Positions 10,701 through 17,276 of a DNA stretch of 24,042 nucleotides are shown in pieces. Where the stretch lies: the IMG/VR virus record IMGVR_UViG_3300046007_003800, positions 1 through 24,042 of that record; one strand, 5' to 3'. Position numbers and translations under genes: made by a program. The first letter of the stretch is position 1; the number at the start of each line of letters is the position of its first letter. Under the pieces are notes generated by a model, which was not told the DNA's origin, searched no databases, and worked only from the letters and a program-made list of their open reading frames with translations. Source of the stretch: a virus.

Positions 10701-13020
10701 TGCCGTCTAGGTTGTACTTGTGTGCAAGGTAGCCTTCAACCTTTTGGCGGTCGCCGTCTGATAGTGCGCCTTGGTACGCAAGAATTTCAGCAATCTCTCC
10801 GTCGAATGCTCCCACATTACCAAATCGCCTAACTCCGACCATCAAGTTTCCAGTGGCTATAGAAGTTGCTGGCACTCCAACAGACTCTTGGGTTGCCAAC
10901 GACACGCCATCCAAAAACAGAGACATTGGTCCAGAACTTCCGCTCCCAACAGAATATGTGTGGGAAATAAGTCTCCACTCACCTGTTGCTCCAAAGTTTC
11001 CTTGAACAGTAACAGATGCGCTTGCGGTTCTATTGAAAGCAACGAGTTTAGGTTGATTTCCGCCACCAGTGAATCCAATCACTATCCCATGCGAAGATGA
11101 CCAAGAACTCGCACCGTTGTCACAAAGCACAAAAGCACCAGGATTGTCTGTGGCTGATACAACCCCCATAGAAGTAGCAGAAACTCTACCCGGCTTCACA
11201 ACTGCAAAATAAGAACGCGCTGCACTCAATCCAAGTGCGCCCACAGTCGGACCACTGAATCCCAAATTTCTTGCGGTTGTCCACGGCGCGCCTGTTGGTG
11301 TTCGAGCCGCAAACCTGTAGTTGACTGGCATGAAATCCACCGAGAAGTGGGTGTTTACTGCTTCTCGTTTGGCGTTTGGAGTCAACCAGTAACTGGTGTT
11401 TGGTAAATCAGCCCAATGGCTGAAAGTGTGTCCACCGACAAGACTCCTCCAATGCCGTATACCAAAAAACACATCACTCCAATTTTCAGGAGAAATGAAT
11501 TCTCCGGTTTCCAAGTCGTATGTCTTTTCTCTGATGTAGTATGCCCAGTCAGCAGTCATTCCATCAGTTGTGTTCCCTGCAATGTTGTACCCACTCAACC
11601 ACACCTGAAGAGTCGCGCCCTTTACTTGGTTGGGCAAGAAATACCCGCCGCGCAGATCGTTGAATGTACGAAGTGCGTAGGGGGTGTATCGACCTATCAC
11701 GGGTGATTCAAATCTAGTAAACTGCGTGGACGTACTGATAGTATTGTTCAAATCGCCTTTCAGCAAAACCGATCCAAACATACGCATACCAGCAGGGTGG
11801 ACCAACTGACGCAGTACATCAAAGTATTCATCTATTCCAACCCTACCCCTTAGTTCATAGGAAAACTCCTGGTAATAGTGTCCGTCCTGTATCTTCTTGT
11901 TGGACGAAACTTTGCCGCTGTTTCCCTTAAAGTACCCAGGGTATCGAGTAATTGCTTTACGCAAGGCATAAACAACTGCTTTCTTTTTGCCCGTGGGCGA
12001 AAAGATGTTGACAACGATATCTGCTCCGTAGTTTAATCCCGAGTTGATGATTGATATACGTTTAATGTTTCCAGAAAATCCTACCTGTTCAACACGAGCA
12101 GAGAATCCGATACCGCCCAACACCACACTCTGAGTATTCTCTATTAGTGCTGATGACTGCTGACTACCTTCCCCAGTTTCTCCGTCCTCTGTGGGAGTAG
12201 TTTGAATGTTGTCTACTAACGCTTGCGCTGGTATTGCTGTAACCGAAACTGTGTCGCCAATTTGATAACCTTCTCCCGGAACCTGGATGAAAAAGTCTCC
12301 CAAGACACTAAACGCAGTTTCTCTGTATTCTGTGCCTGTGGCTGTAGTTGCCCTAACTTCTACTCCAGGGAAAAAGTCTCCAACCAAGTTCTGTAAGAAC
12401 AATTCAGTTACTCGAATACCGTTTTGGGTGTATTGAATTACAGTGTCGATATCAGCACTAGAAATACTTTCACCGTTTCCGTTTATCTGCTGTACCTGCC
12501 CACCCTTCAAATCAAACAGTGCAGTTCCATTCAAAGAAGAAATTTTGATTGAAACAGGCTCTACCCAACGACCATCTGAAACTTTCAGCAGGTCATCCTT
12601 TGGGTAATACACTTCCAAATCACTGTCGTAAAGGAGCCGAAACAGAAACTTGTAAGAACTCTCTGTTCCCTTATTTCCGTAGAAGTCCCTAATCTTTTTC
12701 AGTAGTGTTTTCTTGTTTGGTTTATTGCCTGAAGTGTTTGTGGCAAATATTTCAGGAAACCCCTCCATGTACACGTTCTTGAAGTGAGAGTAAAACTCCT
12801 CTAAGTTTTTATCTGCATCATAGATGGATTCAAGATTTGCGGTCACATATCCAGGATTTCCCTGCGCATTCATCCACTCGTAATACGATTTGATAAACAG
12901 CACCAGTTTTCGGTAATCACTCCGTATGAAAGTGGGAAACTGCTCCTCTATAAAAGGAGCAATGCTTTTCTCTAAAGCGTCGTCAGTGCTATTGAGTATG
13001 ATGTTCTTGATGTCTGTCAT
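7753..13020 (-). CDS. gp7: gp7-like baseplate wedge protein with lectin-like (LamG/concanavalin-type) extension (1755 aa)
   Basis: The first ~430 residues form a baseplate wedge core related to the C-terminal part of T4 gp7. RDFYGNKGTESSYKFLFRLL (111-130) matches DFYSTKGIEASYKFLFKVL of T4 gp7, and LRQLVHPAGMRMFGSVLL (403-420) matches its IRFVHPVGFGFIAITLL. Gene order gp25-gp6-this-gp8 is that of T4 6-7-8. The large N-terminal beta domains of T4 gp7 (1032 aa) are absent. Instead about 1290 residues follow the core. Residues ~467-771 form one LamG/concanavalin-like unit, closing with AYQGALSDGDRQKVEGYLAH. Residues ~772-875 are a Gly/Pro-rich linker. A second unit opens with LPGLVLWLKPENIG (876) and closes near 1642-1671 with AFNRKLSDYERQVVYGYLSR, with extra beta modules between. 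Residues ~1690-1755 form a short tail. The start ATG has GAGG six bases upstream and lies 1 bp after gp6. The wedge role is well supported; glycan binding by the extension is inferred. Confidence 0.83.
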   Translation of the reverse strand: MTDIKNIILNSTDDALEKSIAPFIEEQFPTFIRSDYRKLVLFIKSYYEWMNAQGNPGYVTANLESIYDADKNLEEFYSHFKNVYMEGFPEIFATNTSGNKPNKKTLLKKIRDFYGNKGTESSYKFLFRLLYDSDLEVYYPKDDLLKVSDGRWVEPVSIKISSLNGTALFDLKGGQVQQINGNGESISSADIDTVIQYTQNGIRVTELFLQNLVGDFFPGVEVRATTATGTEYRETAFSVLGDFFIQVPGEGYQIGDTVSVTAIPAQALVDNIQTTPTEDGETGEGSQQSSALIENTQSVVLGGIGFSARVEQVGFSGNIKRISIINSGLNYGADIVVNIFSPTGKKKAVVYALRKAITRYPGYFKGNSGKVSSNKKIQDGHYYQEFSYELRGRVGIDEYFDVLRQLVHPAGMRMFGSVLLKGDLNNTISTSTQFTRFESPVIGRYTPYALRTFNDLRGGYFLPNQVKGATLQVWLSGYNIAGNTTDGMTADWAYYIREKTYDLETGEFISPENWSDVFFGIRHWRSLVGGHTFSHWADLPNTSYWLTPNAKREAVNTHFSVDFMPVNYRFAARTPTGAPWTTARNLGFSGPTVGALGLSAARSYFAVVKPGRVSATSMGVVSATDNPGAFVLCDNGASSWSSSHGIVIGFTGGGNQPKLVAFNRTASASVTVQGNFGATGEWRLISHTYSVGSGSSGPMSLFLDGVSLATQESVGVPATSIATGNLMVGVRRFGNVGAFDGEIAEILAYQGALSDGDRQKVEGYLAHKYNLDGNLPQGHPYKTTPPGASLPAGGWSGATGDFYPRGYNPYIGSTTETGPDGSTAAAGSLFFRSGLGYTYTVVDEFGLTAHNPIGAPLGSTTAWLRGRETVLEPKDLPGLVLWLKPENIGVCGSVANGASMDVWRDASPEQNHALPPTWDKWNGVATLTHNATTDSGWVRTVYDSVHPLTKIQFKFNGVCGGYTSGRLCMVGLSSTPNNGTFNPIYAVYSYGARANDPTANRTIYYRKYISSGSDFVEAKPTGITQSTDFTAFDDSVFEVEYVDPYVIYRRDGVEEGKIYEGHNASLYFKTSFYYQTVDNTSGHSVTVLETSYKGKAVTPTFQTTGSPAVNVVNYAGMTVDKLRPTLVINDNSTSGATGIEFNTGTLYSPDKTTWRQTTTNYYPYSDLLADPNNNAPLGITLSRTTGPFHPTLPVAVRMSVGNHQLSPPYTAGVTNVALFNKIVPDINPSVNGVVYSCYYRPVSTGSNQFIIRDGTNSTNNVVCNIANSPSGATLSSFSVSYAGPANATNSGAYVIRLKDNWNKIVVYGSSAAFLPSCTSVYVYHGFGGGGWTAGITADIWGVQVESQGRTFAGHHVPTIGVSKYGSNPLLSYLEGDQLLPFVTGGTGESILRARHMWLTKPLVFTDEMDYFMVYRKTSDSSGTGFFVNNASKFRYQGYEPYGTVMFLRSYNETDLNPGNQTPSYYHFRYGPVPGSTTGETQVVSVLYPHDTGNFVFSPWVSGTTLGTTVLGEFRRQLAYDPHVSGVGAGRSVVEASRDGNGAIQAFWNGDPATNKSRSTGRYVSKGYQGFTDIPDIIEADETDLGLDVQGGDTQNVVYSGPVRINSFNTFVRGKTNTDPLGPFASAAFTTNISSNTSYNGGVVLSEVIAFNRKLSDYERQVVYGYLSRKYRDLENNLPDQYYRTHTSTYEQGMTYWIIESHPNKKNLDTIPFGSEFSGLKVRDFLGVPDFVYKSAGTVLADGTVLTTDTYDNIGL
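8008..10395 (-). other. Second, interrupted LamG-like unit with inserted beta modules within the gp7-like protein
   Basis: Residues ~876-1671. The opening LPGLVLWLKPENIG...DVWRDASPEQNHAL (876-914) is the usual first strand pair of this lectin-like family. The matching closing helix NRKLSDYERQVVYGYLSRKY comes only near 1651-1670. The span of ~795 residues is more than twice that of the first unit. The part at ~936-1092 (VFEVEYVDPYVIYRRDGVEE...) and the part at ~1190-1350 (ending ADIWGVQVESQGRTF) look like separate jelly-roll or carbohydrate-binding-like modules. DEMDYFMVYRKTSDSSG (1406-1422) resumes a LamG-type strand order. The boundaries are estimates by eye. Confidence 0.5.
10396..10707 (-). 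other. GC-rich linker segment within the gp7-like gene
   Basis: This stretch encodes residues ~772-875, a Gly/Pro/Ser-rich linker between the two lectin-like units. A hand count of 10561-10680 gives 72 G or C of 120 (60%), against 25 of 60 (42%) at 1-60. Higher GC at the seam between repeated modules fits a recently acquired or recombined cassette. That is inference. Confidence 0.45.
10708..11622 (-). other. First LamG/concanavalin-like module within the gp7-like protein
   Basis: Residues ~467-771 of the 1755-aa protein. The unit opens with GATLQVWLSGYNIAGNTTDG, contains SYFAVVKP (603-610) and EWRLISHTYSV...MSLFLDGVSLAT (681-710), and ends with GEIAEILAYQGALSDGDRQK and GYLAHKYNL. The strand order 'xFxVxK... 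WxLxxxxY...LxxDG... GxIAExLxYxxxLSDxxRxxVxxYLxxKY' is typical of LamG-type jelly rolls in marine bacterial and phage proteins. Such folds often bind glycans. Binding here is an inference. Confidence 0.65.
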
Positions 13021-13021
13021 A

Positions 13022-14872
13022 TCAACCTCGTATCACATTCTTTCTAGCAGTTTGAGTCGTGAGTGAAACCGTAACGGAATCGAAATAGCCGCGCGAGACA
13101 CGAAGAATCTTGTTCTCAAACACAAACAAGTCTTGGTTCTTTGGCTTTACCGTCACACTGAACAGGTTGTTGTTTGTGATAGGCATAAACTTGCTGGACA
13201 AAATAACCACTCCTGATACGTAGTCTACTGTTCCAATCTTGTGCATCACCACTCGTCTGGTGTTATCGTTATCAAATGTAACCAAGTCTATGTTTCCTTC
13301 TCCATCGTCTGCAATCATCACATTTGATACAGTATTTCCATCCATATTCTTGTGAGAAAAAGTAGTTGACGTTACTACTGATTCACTGGTATCCGTGGGA
13401 TCGAATTCAGGAGTGTGACCCAAATGTGGGTTGTACAGTGGATTCTTAAAGTCTATCTGAAGACCCCTAAATGCTGCAATCGTGGCAACGGGAACACTCT
13501 TTCTCATTCTGATCGAAGTTTGGTTGCCCAAAATTGATGTATCTAGTGCATTGATTCCCTGCATAATTTTAGACAAGTACAAACTAGAACCAAAGGACTC
13601 CAAACTGGTAGAGGAGTAATTGAAAATGTAAGACACCACCAATGCCTTTAGTGTTCCTGGTTGAAGAGTGGTGCGAGCAGGATCATAAGTAACCAAAGAA
13701 TCTACGATAACGTCAATGTAATCAGGATCTACTATCACGGGACTTATAGTCACAACACTAGATGTCTCTTTGAGTGTTCGGACAAGAGAAGTCTTTTCAT
13801 CAGTACTGAGAACATTTCCCGAAGTAGGTTTTATCGCTATGAACACTTTGCCGTATTGGGCTGGCGTAACAGTTTCGCCTCCATAGACAATCACCGAATC
13901 TGTGTTGGGATACTCCCTGTATACCTTTGCTATGTAATCGTTTTCTGTCACTGCACGAGACTGTGATTGGTAGAATTTTGGTGCTAGAAATTTGATACGA
14001 GAAATACTCTCCGGTTCAGCACCACCCGAAGACTGCCCGACCACTGTAATTGTTTGTAGACCAGTTACGGATGTAGTGAATGAAGTAATTCCGTTTGCCG
14101 CTGTGCCGTTCGTCTCAAGGTACTCGACAACAACCAAACTACCATCCGCTGGTTTTGATCCCAAGAAGTTGTCTCCAAAGAAAACTTCGTAAATCCCTTG
14201 TTCTCGCTCTTGTAAGAAAAACACCTTGGAGGTGGGTTTGAGATCAATGTAATTCGTGGCATAGGACCAAACATCACCCGATCCAGATGTATCAGATGGC
14301 GAGGATTGAACTCTAACCTTGATGGTCGAAACATCTGTCTTGTTGTTTGGAATCGTCAATAAAAAACCCGACTTGCGAGACGAGTCGTAAACATACGACA
14401 TTCTACGAAGAGTTCCTTCGTAAACCTTTACACTCTCAAACTTTTGCGTGGTTCCGTTGGCAAACACCGTATCCAATAGGACAAAACGATACTGCGTTCC
14501 TTCAGAATTGGTCCCGATGAATTCTGTTCCTCTGCTTAAATAAGTGTTTGAACTCGCTCCCACAGCATCAATAGTAAGGGTAGCACTAGCAGAACGAATA
14601 CTATTTGGAACGTAGCCCAACGATTTTGCATGAGAAACGACAGAACTACGAAGCGTTGCACTGTCCAAAAACGCTTCATTTGCAACCATATTAGAATAAA
14701 ATGCTTGATAGTGAGTATTGTACGCAAGCACATCGAGAATAGTGCTCAAAACCGATCCATCGAAATTGTAGTCCTTCAAAGTGGACTGAGACGACAGAAA
14801 CTGCTTTAGCGACTGCTTTGTCTGCTCAAAGTCCAAACCAAGGACATTGAAACTGTTGGTGTTTGTTGCCAT
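13022..14872 (-). CDS. gp6: Baseplate wedge protein gp6 (baseplate J-like)
   Basis: Homologue of T4 gp6, which forms the continuous ring of the inner baseplate and joins wedges to each other. It is 616 aa against 660 in T4. The N-terminus has the conserved LGLDFEQTKQSLKQFL (11-26), DGSVLSTILDVLAYNTHYQA (38-57) and SHAKSLGYVP (80-89) motifs. These are typical of gp6 and baseplate J proteins of marine T4-like phages. Mid-protein motifs PESISRIKFLAPKFYQSQSR (287-306), AVTENDYIAKVYREYP (307-322) and YGKVFIAIKP (340-349) are the baseplate J core. It starts at ATG 14872, 3 bp after the gp25 stop, and ends 1 bp before the gp7-like start. This is the T4-like core order 25-6-7-8. No oddities were seen. 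Confidence 0.93.
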   Translation of the reverse strand: MATNTNSFNVLGLDFEQTKQSLKQFLSSQSTLKDYNFDGSVLSTILDVLAYNTHYQAFYSNMVANEAFLDSATLRSSVVSHAKSLGYVPNSIRSASATLTIDAVGASSNTYLSRGTEFIGTNSEGTQYRFVLLDTVFANGTTQKFESVKVYEGTLRRMSYVYDSSRKSGFLLTIPNNKTDVSTIKVRVQSSPSDTSGSGDVWSYATNYIDLKPTSKVFFLQEREQGIYEVFFGDNFLGSKPADGSLVVVEYLETNGTAANGITSFTTSVTGLQTITVVGQSSGGAEPESISRIKFLAPKFYQSQSRAVTENDYIAKVYREYPNTDSVIVYGGETVTPAQYGKVFIAIKPTSGNVLSTDEKTSLVRTLKETSSVVTISPVIVDPDYIDVIVDSLVTYDPARTTLQPGTLKALVVSYIFNYSSTSLESFGSSLYLSKIMQGINALDTSILGNQTSIRMRKSVPVATIAAFRGLQIDFKNPLYNPHLGHTPEFDPTDTSESVVTSTTFSHKNMDGNTVSNVMIADDGEGNIDLVTFDNDNTRRVVMHKIGTVDYVSGVVILSSKFMPITNNNLFSVTVKPKNQDLFVFENKILRVSRGYFDSVTVSLTTQTARKNVIRG

Positions 14873-14875
14873 TCG

Positions 14876-15289
14876 TCAGCGCACCCTTTCCAAAACCGTG
14901 GTTATTGTTTGACGATCATTTGATCCTCTCACACCGTATTCCACGTTTACAGTGTAACTGTTGTTGTTTGGATCAGATGCCACATCAACAAACAACATTC
15001 CCACTCTAGGTTCATGTCTTCGTATGGTTTGGAGTAAACGATCACGTATTTCCAAAGTAGTGATTTCGTCTATCGGCTCAAAGAGCAGATGACGCAGGGA
15101 ACCCCCCAAACGAGGCTGGAAGAGTCGTTCACCAAATGAAGTTTGAATAAGTGATCGCAAAGCCTGCTTCACCGATCCACTATTGGTAACCGTCAGCAAA
15201 TCGCCAGTCTTAGGATTGCGTGCAAAACTAATCTCCAAATCACAGTACTGTGGAGCAGTAGTATTGCTGCTTATAAGGCGAACTGCCAT
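14876..15289 (-). CDS. gp25: Baseplate wedge protein gp25 (GPW/gp25 family)
   Basis: A 137-aa protein of the gp25/W family, the conserved wedge component that connects the inner baseplate to the first sheath ring and is thought to nucleate sheath assembly. Residues 28-70 carry the family pattern: TGDLLTVTNSGSVKQALRSL, then GERLFQPRLGGSLRHLLFEP (53-72). EITTLEIRDRLLQTIRRHEP (75-94) follows, and the usual beta-strand end VNVEYGVRG is present. Length is close to T4 gp25 (132 aa). An AGGAGA ribosome site precedes the ATG at 15289, 3 bp after the previous gene's stop. The downstream partner gp6 follows after 3 bp. Despite the older 'lysozyme' label for the family, no lysozyme activity should be assumed. 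Confidence 0.93.
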   Translation of the reverse strand: MAVRLISSNTTAPQYCDLEISFARNPKTGDLLTVTNSGSVKQALRSLIQTSFGERLFQPRLGGSLRHLLFEPIDEITTLEIRDRLLQTIRRHEPRVGMLFVDVASDPNNNSYTVNVEYGVRGSNDRQTITTVLERVR

Positions 15290-15292
15290 CTG

Positions 15293-15979
15293 TCATCTCT
15301 CCTGTTGCGCAGTAAGGTGCGCGTTTATGGTTCTGCTGTTGCTCTCTATGACCTGTTCTACCGAGTGTTCCGAAATGCCGTCCTTTTCGATTTCGTCCAA
15401 GCCTTCTCGGGAACACCAGTGGCAGCACACAAATCCCAAAGGCGTGATCCCGTCCATACACTTGAGCGGACTAACCGTGAAGTACAGCACGTTATTTATC
15501 TCAAAACTGGAACGAAACGCGGACTCGGGCAGGGTGTCAACCGCAATAATTCTGTCGGGTGAGGTGTTGAGTATACGGATAAGATCCATGTAACGGTTCA
15601 GCATGACATCCTGTGACTCAATCATCATGCTTTTCACTCCACCACTACACGACTCGTGAGTAACAGAAACACGTTTGATGGAACTGCCGTCCGCAAACTT
15701 TCCGCCGTTGTGAAACTGAAACACTAGGCACCTAGACGCACGAACAGTTACACGCAGTTCTGTGAGGTGTTCGTGAACTCGGGTGTGAACCATTACCCTG
15801 TGATTTTCTTCGATGACCTGCTTTTTCTCTTCTTCCTGTACCTGTTTCTCCGTTTTCTTGCGTCTGCGGATCACTCCCGCTACTCCAATCCCAATACCCA
15901 TGATAAGCACACCCAAAAACTCACCCCCCACTAGAGCAAAGTCGGTCGCGGTTCGGAGTATTTGGGTAAAGTCGCTCAT
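15293..15979 (-). CDS. Membrane-anchored protein with GAF-like soluble domain, unknown function (228 aa)
   Basis: One hydrophobic segment near residues 14-37 (FALVGGEFLGVLIMGIGIGV...) is followed directly by basic RRRKK (38-42), as for a single-span protein with its C-terminus inside. Residues ~43-75 are highly charged (EKQVQEEEKKQVIEENHR) and probably a helical or coiled-coil stalk. Residues ~76-220 form a compact alpha/beta domain with ASRCLVFQFHNGGKFADGSS (81-100), a conserved-looking THE (107-109), TVSPLKCMDG (168-177) and a Cys-rich GFVCCHWC (182-189). The 'R..lFqFHNGg.f..G....s..hE' pattern looks GAF-like to me; this is a fold guess, not a confirmed family. Its ATG overlaps the stop of the 265-aa gene (ATGA), and gp25 follows after 3 bp, so it is made with the baseplate. 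It is not a known T4 baseplate component. It could act in the infected cell membrane or be a virion-delivered membrane protein. Confidence 0.8.
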   Translation of the reverse strand: MSDFTQILRTATDFALVGGEFLGVLIMGIGIGVAGVIRRRKKTEKQVQEEEKKQVIEENHRVMVHTRVHEHLTELRVTVRASRCLVFQFHNGGKFADGSSIKRVSVTHESCSGGVKSMMIESQDVMLNRYMDLIRILNTSPDRIIAVDTLPESAFRSSFEINNVLYFTVSPLKCMDGITPLGFVCCHWCSREGLDEIEKDGISEHSVEQVIESNSRTINAHLTAQQER

Positions 15980-16773
15980 CTGAAACTGGTGGCTCCTGTG
16001 CCGGTAAGCGCGGTACGAACTGTATTTGTGAATTGTGGGTCTACCACATTAACTGTTGCATCAACGCTCAATTGGTTACATGGATCATCACTTTCCGATA
16101 TGATGTTGCTCATTAGATTTATAGAGGTTACCTTGTCAATAAACGAAAGAGCCTCCGCTAATTTTGCAGTTGCTGCGTCCACTGCTCCGTTCACTGCGCC
16201 GTTGGCAGCGTCTATTTTTTCAAACACACCAGCGACCCCCGATTGAAATGAGTCTATGGCGTTTTGGAGGTTCCCCGCCAAAGCGGTTCCTGCACCAGGA
16301 TCTATTTGATTCAGCAGTGCTTCCAAGTCCACTTGAGCCGCGATCATGGCGTTTATGGACTGCTTTCCGTCCTGTTGAATCATATTCAACCCCACACCAA
16401 TATCCAGTCCCTCAATGCCCAAAGCACACTGAAACTGCCCGTACAGGTTCAGACTGCTGATCATTCGCGCCAACTGCTTGGGGTCTTTGTACTTTGCGCA
16501 CTCCGCATCAAACTTCGACAGTGCTGATTGGGTAGCCGTAAATCTAGCCTGTGCTGATTGCAGTGAAGGCAGAATGGCGTAGAGAGCACCCGTTGGGGTT
16601 TGGGAATTCAATATCAGGCGAGCAACCCTATCACTATTGTTTCCTAAAAGTTTTCCTGCTGCTGCAATAGCAGTCTCGTTGGGTTTTGTCAACAGGTTTT
16701 GGAAATCGTTCAGTCCAAAGGTAAGAATGCTCTTTTCGCCGTCTGTTAGTTTTTGCTTGCACGGACACGTCAT
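15976..16773 (-). CDS. Unidentified helical protein in the baseplate hub cluster (265 aa)
   Basis: I do not recognise this family with confidence. It opens MTCPCKQKLTDGEKSILTFG, with a Cys-Pro-Cys motif at residues 3-5 that could bind metal or be reactive. The rest is mainly helical and rich in Ala, Gln, Leu and Asn. There is an amphipathic run around 120-230 (AMIAAQVDLEALLNQIDPG, then GVFEKIDAANGAVNGAVDAA). The segment ESDDPCNQLSVDATVNVVDP and the tail NTVRTALTGTGATSFR look less ordered. No signal peptide or clear membrane span is present. It starts at ATG 16773, 3 bp after the PAAR stop, and overlaps the GAF-like gene by 4 bp (ATGA). Position between the spike tip and wedge genes suggests a virion or baseplate-assembly role. 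That is inference only. Confidence 0.75.
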   Translation of the reverse strand: MTCPCKQKLTDGEKSILTFGLNDFQNLLTKPNETAIAAAGKLLGNNSDRVARLILNSQTPTGALYAILPSLQSAQARFTATQSALSKFDAECAKYKDPKQLARMISSLNLYGQFQCALGIEGLDIGVGLNMIQQDGKQSINAMIAAQVDLEALLNQIDPGAGTALAGNLQNAIDSFQSGVAGVFEKIDAANGAVNGAVDAATAKLAEALSFIDKVTSINLMSNIISESDDPCNQLSVDATVNVVDPQFTNTVRTALTGTGATSFR

Positions 16774-16776
16774 GGT

Positions 16777-17043
16777 TTACCCCACAAATAGAGTTGAAGA
16801 AGTGCTGGGTGTGTGACCGCAACTGGCTTGACTCGCACCAGTACACACCGGAATACCGCCTATTACAAAACTAGGATTGCCTTGAATCATAACTGCGTTG
16901 TCGTGTTCGTTGTTGCCGTGGTCTTCCACGGGGTTGCCTTCTACAGACACAGGGAACCCGTCAAGAAACACCGTTGCGTTTCCGACCAAGATCAGCCCAC
17001 CTGCCACGTCAATGTTTGCTCGACATACTCCGAAACCTGGCAT
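16777..17043 (-). CDS. PAAR-motif spike-tip protein (88 aa)
   Basis: A small PAAR-repeat protein that caps the gp5 beta-helical needle and sharpens the membrane-piercing tip. It shows repeating beta-hairpins (GGLILVGNATVFLDGFPVSV, then MIQGNPSFVIGGIPV) and Gly-Asn-Pro turns. The likely metal ligands at the apex are His42 and His47 in the EDHGNNEHDNA loop, and Cys67, Cys75 and His77 near the C-terminus (VCTG...SCGH). Length is typical of the family (~85-100 aa). The N-terminal MPGFGVCR is usual in PAAR proteins. Its ATG overlaps the stop of the 76-aa gene (TAATG), with GGAGG nine bases upstream. It follows gp5 at one gene's distance, consistent with co-assembly. Which residues bind the metal is inferred. 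Confidence 0.9.
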   Translation of the reverse strand: MPGFGVCRANIDVAGGLILVGNATVFLDGFPVSVEGNPVEDHGNNEHDNAVMIQGNPSFVIGGIPVCTGASQASCGHTPSTSSTLFVG

Positions 17044-17273
17044 TAGTACGATCCTCCGTTGATGATATCGTTGGGAGACGGATCCACGGTCAAAGACATG
17101 AGTGTAAATCCAGACCCTATGTCTTCAGGAATATACCCGCTTGTGGTTTCAGTGTCACACACATAGAACTTCGTGTCACGCTTCACAACGTCTCCGTAGT
17201 GATACACCACATACTCCGAAGAGCCTTCGGCGTACTTGCGATGCAGTCCCCTGTAAACCATTCCGCCTGTCAT
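17043..17273 (-). CDS. Small protein between gp5 and the PAAR tip, unknown function (76 aa)
   Basis: A 76-aa frame lies 3 bp after gp5 and overlaps the PAAR gene by one base (TAATG). The packing at both ends makes it a real gene. The sequence is acidic and aromatic: MVYRGLHRKYAEGSSEYVVY, then a GDVVKRDTKFYVCDTETTSG stretch and YIPEDIGSGF. The 'Y..GDVV......YVC...T.SG..P' pattern looks like the short beta domains of carbohydrate-binding type (CBM5/12-like) that are often seen in phage tail proteins. With a single short segment this is only a resemblance. It lacks PAAR motifs and membrane segments. A spike-associated or hub-decorating role is inferred from its place between the needle and its tip. 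Confidence 0.75.
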   Translation of the reverse strand: MTGGMVYRGLHRKYAEGSSEYVVYHYGDVVKRDTKFYVCDTETTSGYIPEDIGSGFTLMSLTVDPSPNDIINGGSY

Positions 17274-17276
17274 GGG

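Noticed and set aside
10226-10832. Overlapping plus-strand frames of 79-143 codons opposite the gp7-like gene
   Set aside because: They fall in the GC-rich stretch where stop codons are rarer by chance; three different frames are open at once and none shows a conserved motif or ribosome site.
10454-11292. Two GGCGCGCC palindromes (10454-10461 and 11285-11292) in the gp7-like gene
   Set aside because: Both encode Gly-Ala-Pro in unrelated contexts; two sites in a GC-richer region are not evidence of a repeat or recombination site.
14876-15289. gp25 as a tail lysozyme
   Set aside because: The family carries an old lysozyme label from T4, but the fold and role are structural; no glycosidase motif is seen.
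15493-15500. GATAAATA on the minus strand within the GAF-like gene (also at 199-206)
   Set aside because: A seven-of-eight match to TATAAATA is expected several times by chance in 24 kb of both strands; both are inside genes with no supporting context.
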